64,000 bases of DNA from contig CM040452.1 in assembly GCA_022749755.1 (NCBI GenBank), forward strand, positions 20,168,350 to 20,232,349. Reading direction: 5' to 3'. A program made the position numbers and the translations under genes. Source of the stretch: Azadirachta indica (Eukaryota; Streptophyta; Magnoliopsida; Sapindales; Meliaceae). Positions 62,392 through 64,000 of this stretch are shown piece by piece (position 1 is the first letter of the stretch; the number at the start of each line of letters is the position of its first letter). The notes under the pieces are model-generated. The model saw only the letters and a list, made by a program, of their open reading frames with translations. It was not told where the DNA came from and did no database searches.

Positions 62392-63746
62392 AGAGCTTGG
62401 AATGTCAATATATACAAGAAGTCGTTGAAATTCTGGGTGCTTGTTACACACGTTACCCTAATAAATTAAATCTCTTTAGTGCTATGAGTAATTGTACGAT
62501 TGAAGCAATGCTGCTGCATACACTATTTCCAATTTACTAATGCTTTCTAATGTTATATGGGTATCTAATTCGTTTTTTTAGTAATTATATACAAATTGAT
62601 TCATATGTTTTTGAATTCATTTAACAGAAAGATTGTGACAAATAATGACAACCTCAACTACAAAACTTGCATCAATCTTCATGCATTGATTCTTGAGGTA
62701 TGAACGGAGGCAATTAAAAATGAAAAACGTGCATCAATCTTAATGCATTGATTCTTGAGTTTAGTTCGGTGCCCGAAGCTTTTCCAATGGACAGAGAGGT
62801 CAGAATTCAGAGCACGGCTCTTATTTCTCAGATGCAACTTGTCTAAAGTTGTACACTCATATAAGATTAGTAATAATAAAATAAAAAAAATTAACCTAAT
62901 GTTGATTTGATTAAACTCATATCCCAAAGCATGCAGATTATCTAGAATCTTCATGTTTTGGGTGTACAAAGCAAACTTAAAATATGTTTCTTTTTAAAAA
63001 AAATCTGTAAAACTAGTTGTCGTTTAATATCAAATTGGCATAAACTAATTTCTGGCGTCGTGTAATGAAATATTAATGCGTGGATATATCCAAGCTCTTT
63101 GGCATGCATGCAGGCACGTGGAGTGATTCCTTTTTCTTTAAGGTACACCAAAATAAGAGGGCGTATTGACAAAATAATCTAGTCAAGTGTTATCTTACAC
63201 CGAGCGCGAAGAAGAGTTAAAAAAGTTTTTCTCATAAATATTATAATTTGTGTAGCTTAAATTTACATATCGCATGTAGCATATTCCCCAAGGTATCTGA
63301 ATGTCAGTAGCTTATTTATTTATTGCAAACTGCAGTTTAATCTAATTGGATAGTGAAGTACGAGGAGAAAATATATGCGTTTCTAAAAAAATTAATTAGG
63401 TCTTATATCTCAACAAGGTATATATTAGTATTTTAAGACTTTTTGTTCTGCTTTAATTGGAGCTAGAATATATATATATATATACACACACATATAAATA
63501 TATACATATAAAACCAAATCAAAGTATTCATAGAGATTCATTCATACGTATATATGCCATTAACAAGCAAACACGACATAAATTTGATTGATTTATTTGT
63601 CCTTCGAACAGAAACAAGCTCTTCAGTTTAAAATTAATGAGAATGACACTAGCTGAAACCGACAAGTGACATGTGTCTTATTTCAAGCACTCAGTCTACT
63701 ACAATCGCTTAAAGCAACAAATTAAACAGAAATGAATAACATACAA
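62392..63746. other. intergenic region, NLR / EP1-like genes
   Basis: Converging 3' flanks of the NLR and lectin genes. A short direct repeat is visible: GCATCAATCTT(C/A)ATGCATTGATTCTTGAG occurs at about 62669 and 62731. TA/CA microsatellite near 63470-63490. No gene is seen. Confidence 0.55.
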
Positions 63747-64000
63747 CTACTTGTTGGGAACTTTAATGTATCCAACATGTTTGGAGTTTGGGAATTTAAT
63801 CAGGGTGTTTAAAGCGTAAGCAATCCAACATCTCGATGCCTCGCGGTGGTACACATAACCCAAACATTCGCAATCCGAACTACATTTCTTCTCAAAGTCT
63901 TTCAACTTAATTGGTCCAATTCCACTTGTGTACCTGCTCGTAAAATGATCAACTCCATCAACTTTGTAATAATGGGAATCATTTGGCCGACAAGAAGTTA
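63747..64000 (-). CDS. EP1-like glycoprotein (bulb-type lectin/PAN family), 3' end only
   Basis: Minus-strand frame open from the right edge of the window to TAG at 63747-63749, giving the last 84 residues. It contains the Cys pattern of a PAN/apple domain (KKCSSDCECLGYVYH, ASRCWIAY) and ends HVGYIKVPNK, as in carrot EP1 and related apoplastic S-locus-lectin-like glycoproteins. The N-terminal signal peptide and B-lectin domain would lie beyond 64000. Such proteins are secreted cell-wall glycoproteins without a kinase domain. The early stop right after the PAN domain rules out a receptor kinase. Confidence 0.88.
   Translation of the reverse strand, partial: TSCRPNDSHYYKVDGVDHFTSRYTSGIGPIKLKDFEKKCSSDCECLGYVYHREASRCWIAYALNTLIKFPNSKHVGYIKVPNK

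Noticed and set aside
1..64000. CRISPR arrays, bacterial operons, ribosome-binding sites, rRNA or intact tRNA genes
   Set aside because: The window is plant nuclear DNA. No spaced repeats, rRNA sequence or foldable tRNA with intact A and B boxes was found.

Overview
The window is nuclear DNA from a flowering plant. It is AT-rich, its genes carry canonical GT-AG introns, and all the recognisable proteins are plant families. The gene set (an RPS2/At4g27190-type NLR with a 'LDN' kinase-2 motif, an EP1-like lectin, a C3-type PEPC) fits a woody eudicot. Citrus or a close relative is my best guess, but that rests on recalled family resemblance, not on a search.

Layout, left to right. 1-8.8 kb: gene-poor, with microsatellites and possible small foldback or SINE-like repeats. 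8.9-12.6 kb (+): seven-exon TTL1-type TPR/thioredoxin-like gene. 12.7-17.7 kb: intergenic, with large microsatellites and a perfect 13-bp hairpin. 17.7-18.7 kb (-): intronless cytosolic sulfotransferase. 19.9-20.1 kb: a foldback MITE with a second copy at 53.7-54.0 kb. 21.7-29.7 kb (-): two tandem copies of a bacterial-type MurA gene (UDP-GlcNAc enolpyruvyl transferase) with plant introns, separated by a divergent type I MADS-box gene (+). 30.3 kb (+): Ole e 1-like secreted protein. 32.8-36.1 kb (+): eight-exon UBC13-type E2. 39.4-43.3 kb (-): ten-exon ALG9 mannosyltransferase. 44.0 kb (+): small Agenet/Tudor protein. 44.8-51.0 kb (-): ten-exon PEP carboxylase with a 5'-UTR intron and a TATA box. 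51-58.4 kb: gene-poor, extremely AT-rich. 58.4-62.4 kb (+): CC-NB-LRR resistance gene with in-frame alternative 3' exons around a 22-base G tract. 63.7-64.0 kb (-): 3' end of an EP1-like lectin gene, cut by the window edge.

The genes do not form an operon or cluster; they are mostly unrelated housekeeping, defence and reproductive genes. The most unusual item is the MurA pair. MurA makes the first committed peptidoglycan precursor and is known in plants mainly from moss plastid division. The left copy is clearly dead (net 11-nt exon indel, two nonsense codons, lost splice sites). The right copy keeps all the catalytic residues I can check, and carries a single-base deletion and a non-canonical AT donor.

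A caution on sequence quality: the PEPC gene, otherwise perfectly conserved, carries two single-base deletions in short A/T runs. The MurA deletion is of the same kind. All three may be residual assembly errors, so the frameshift alone does not prove that the right MurA copy is dead.
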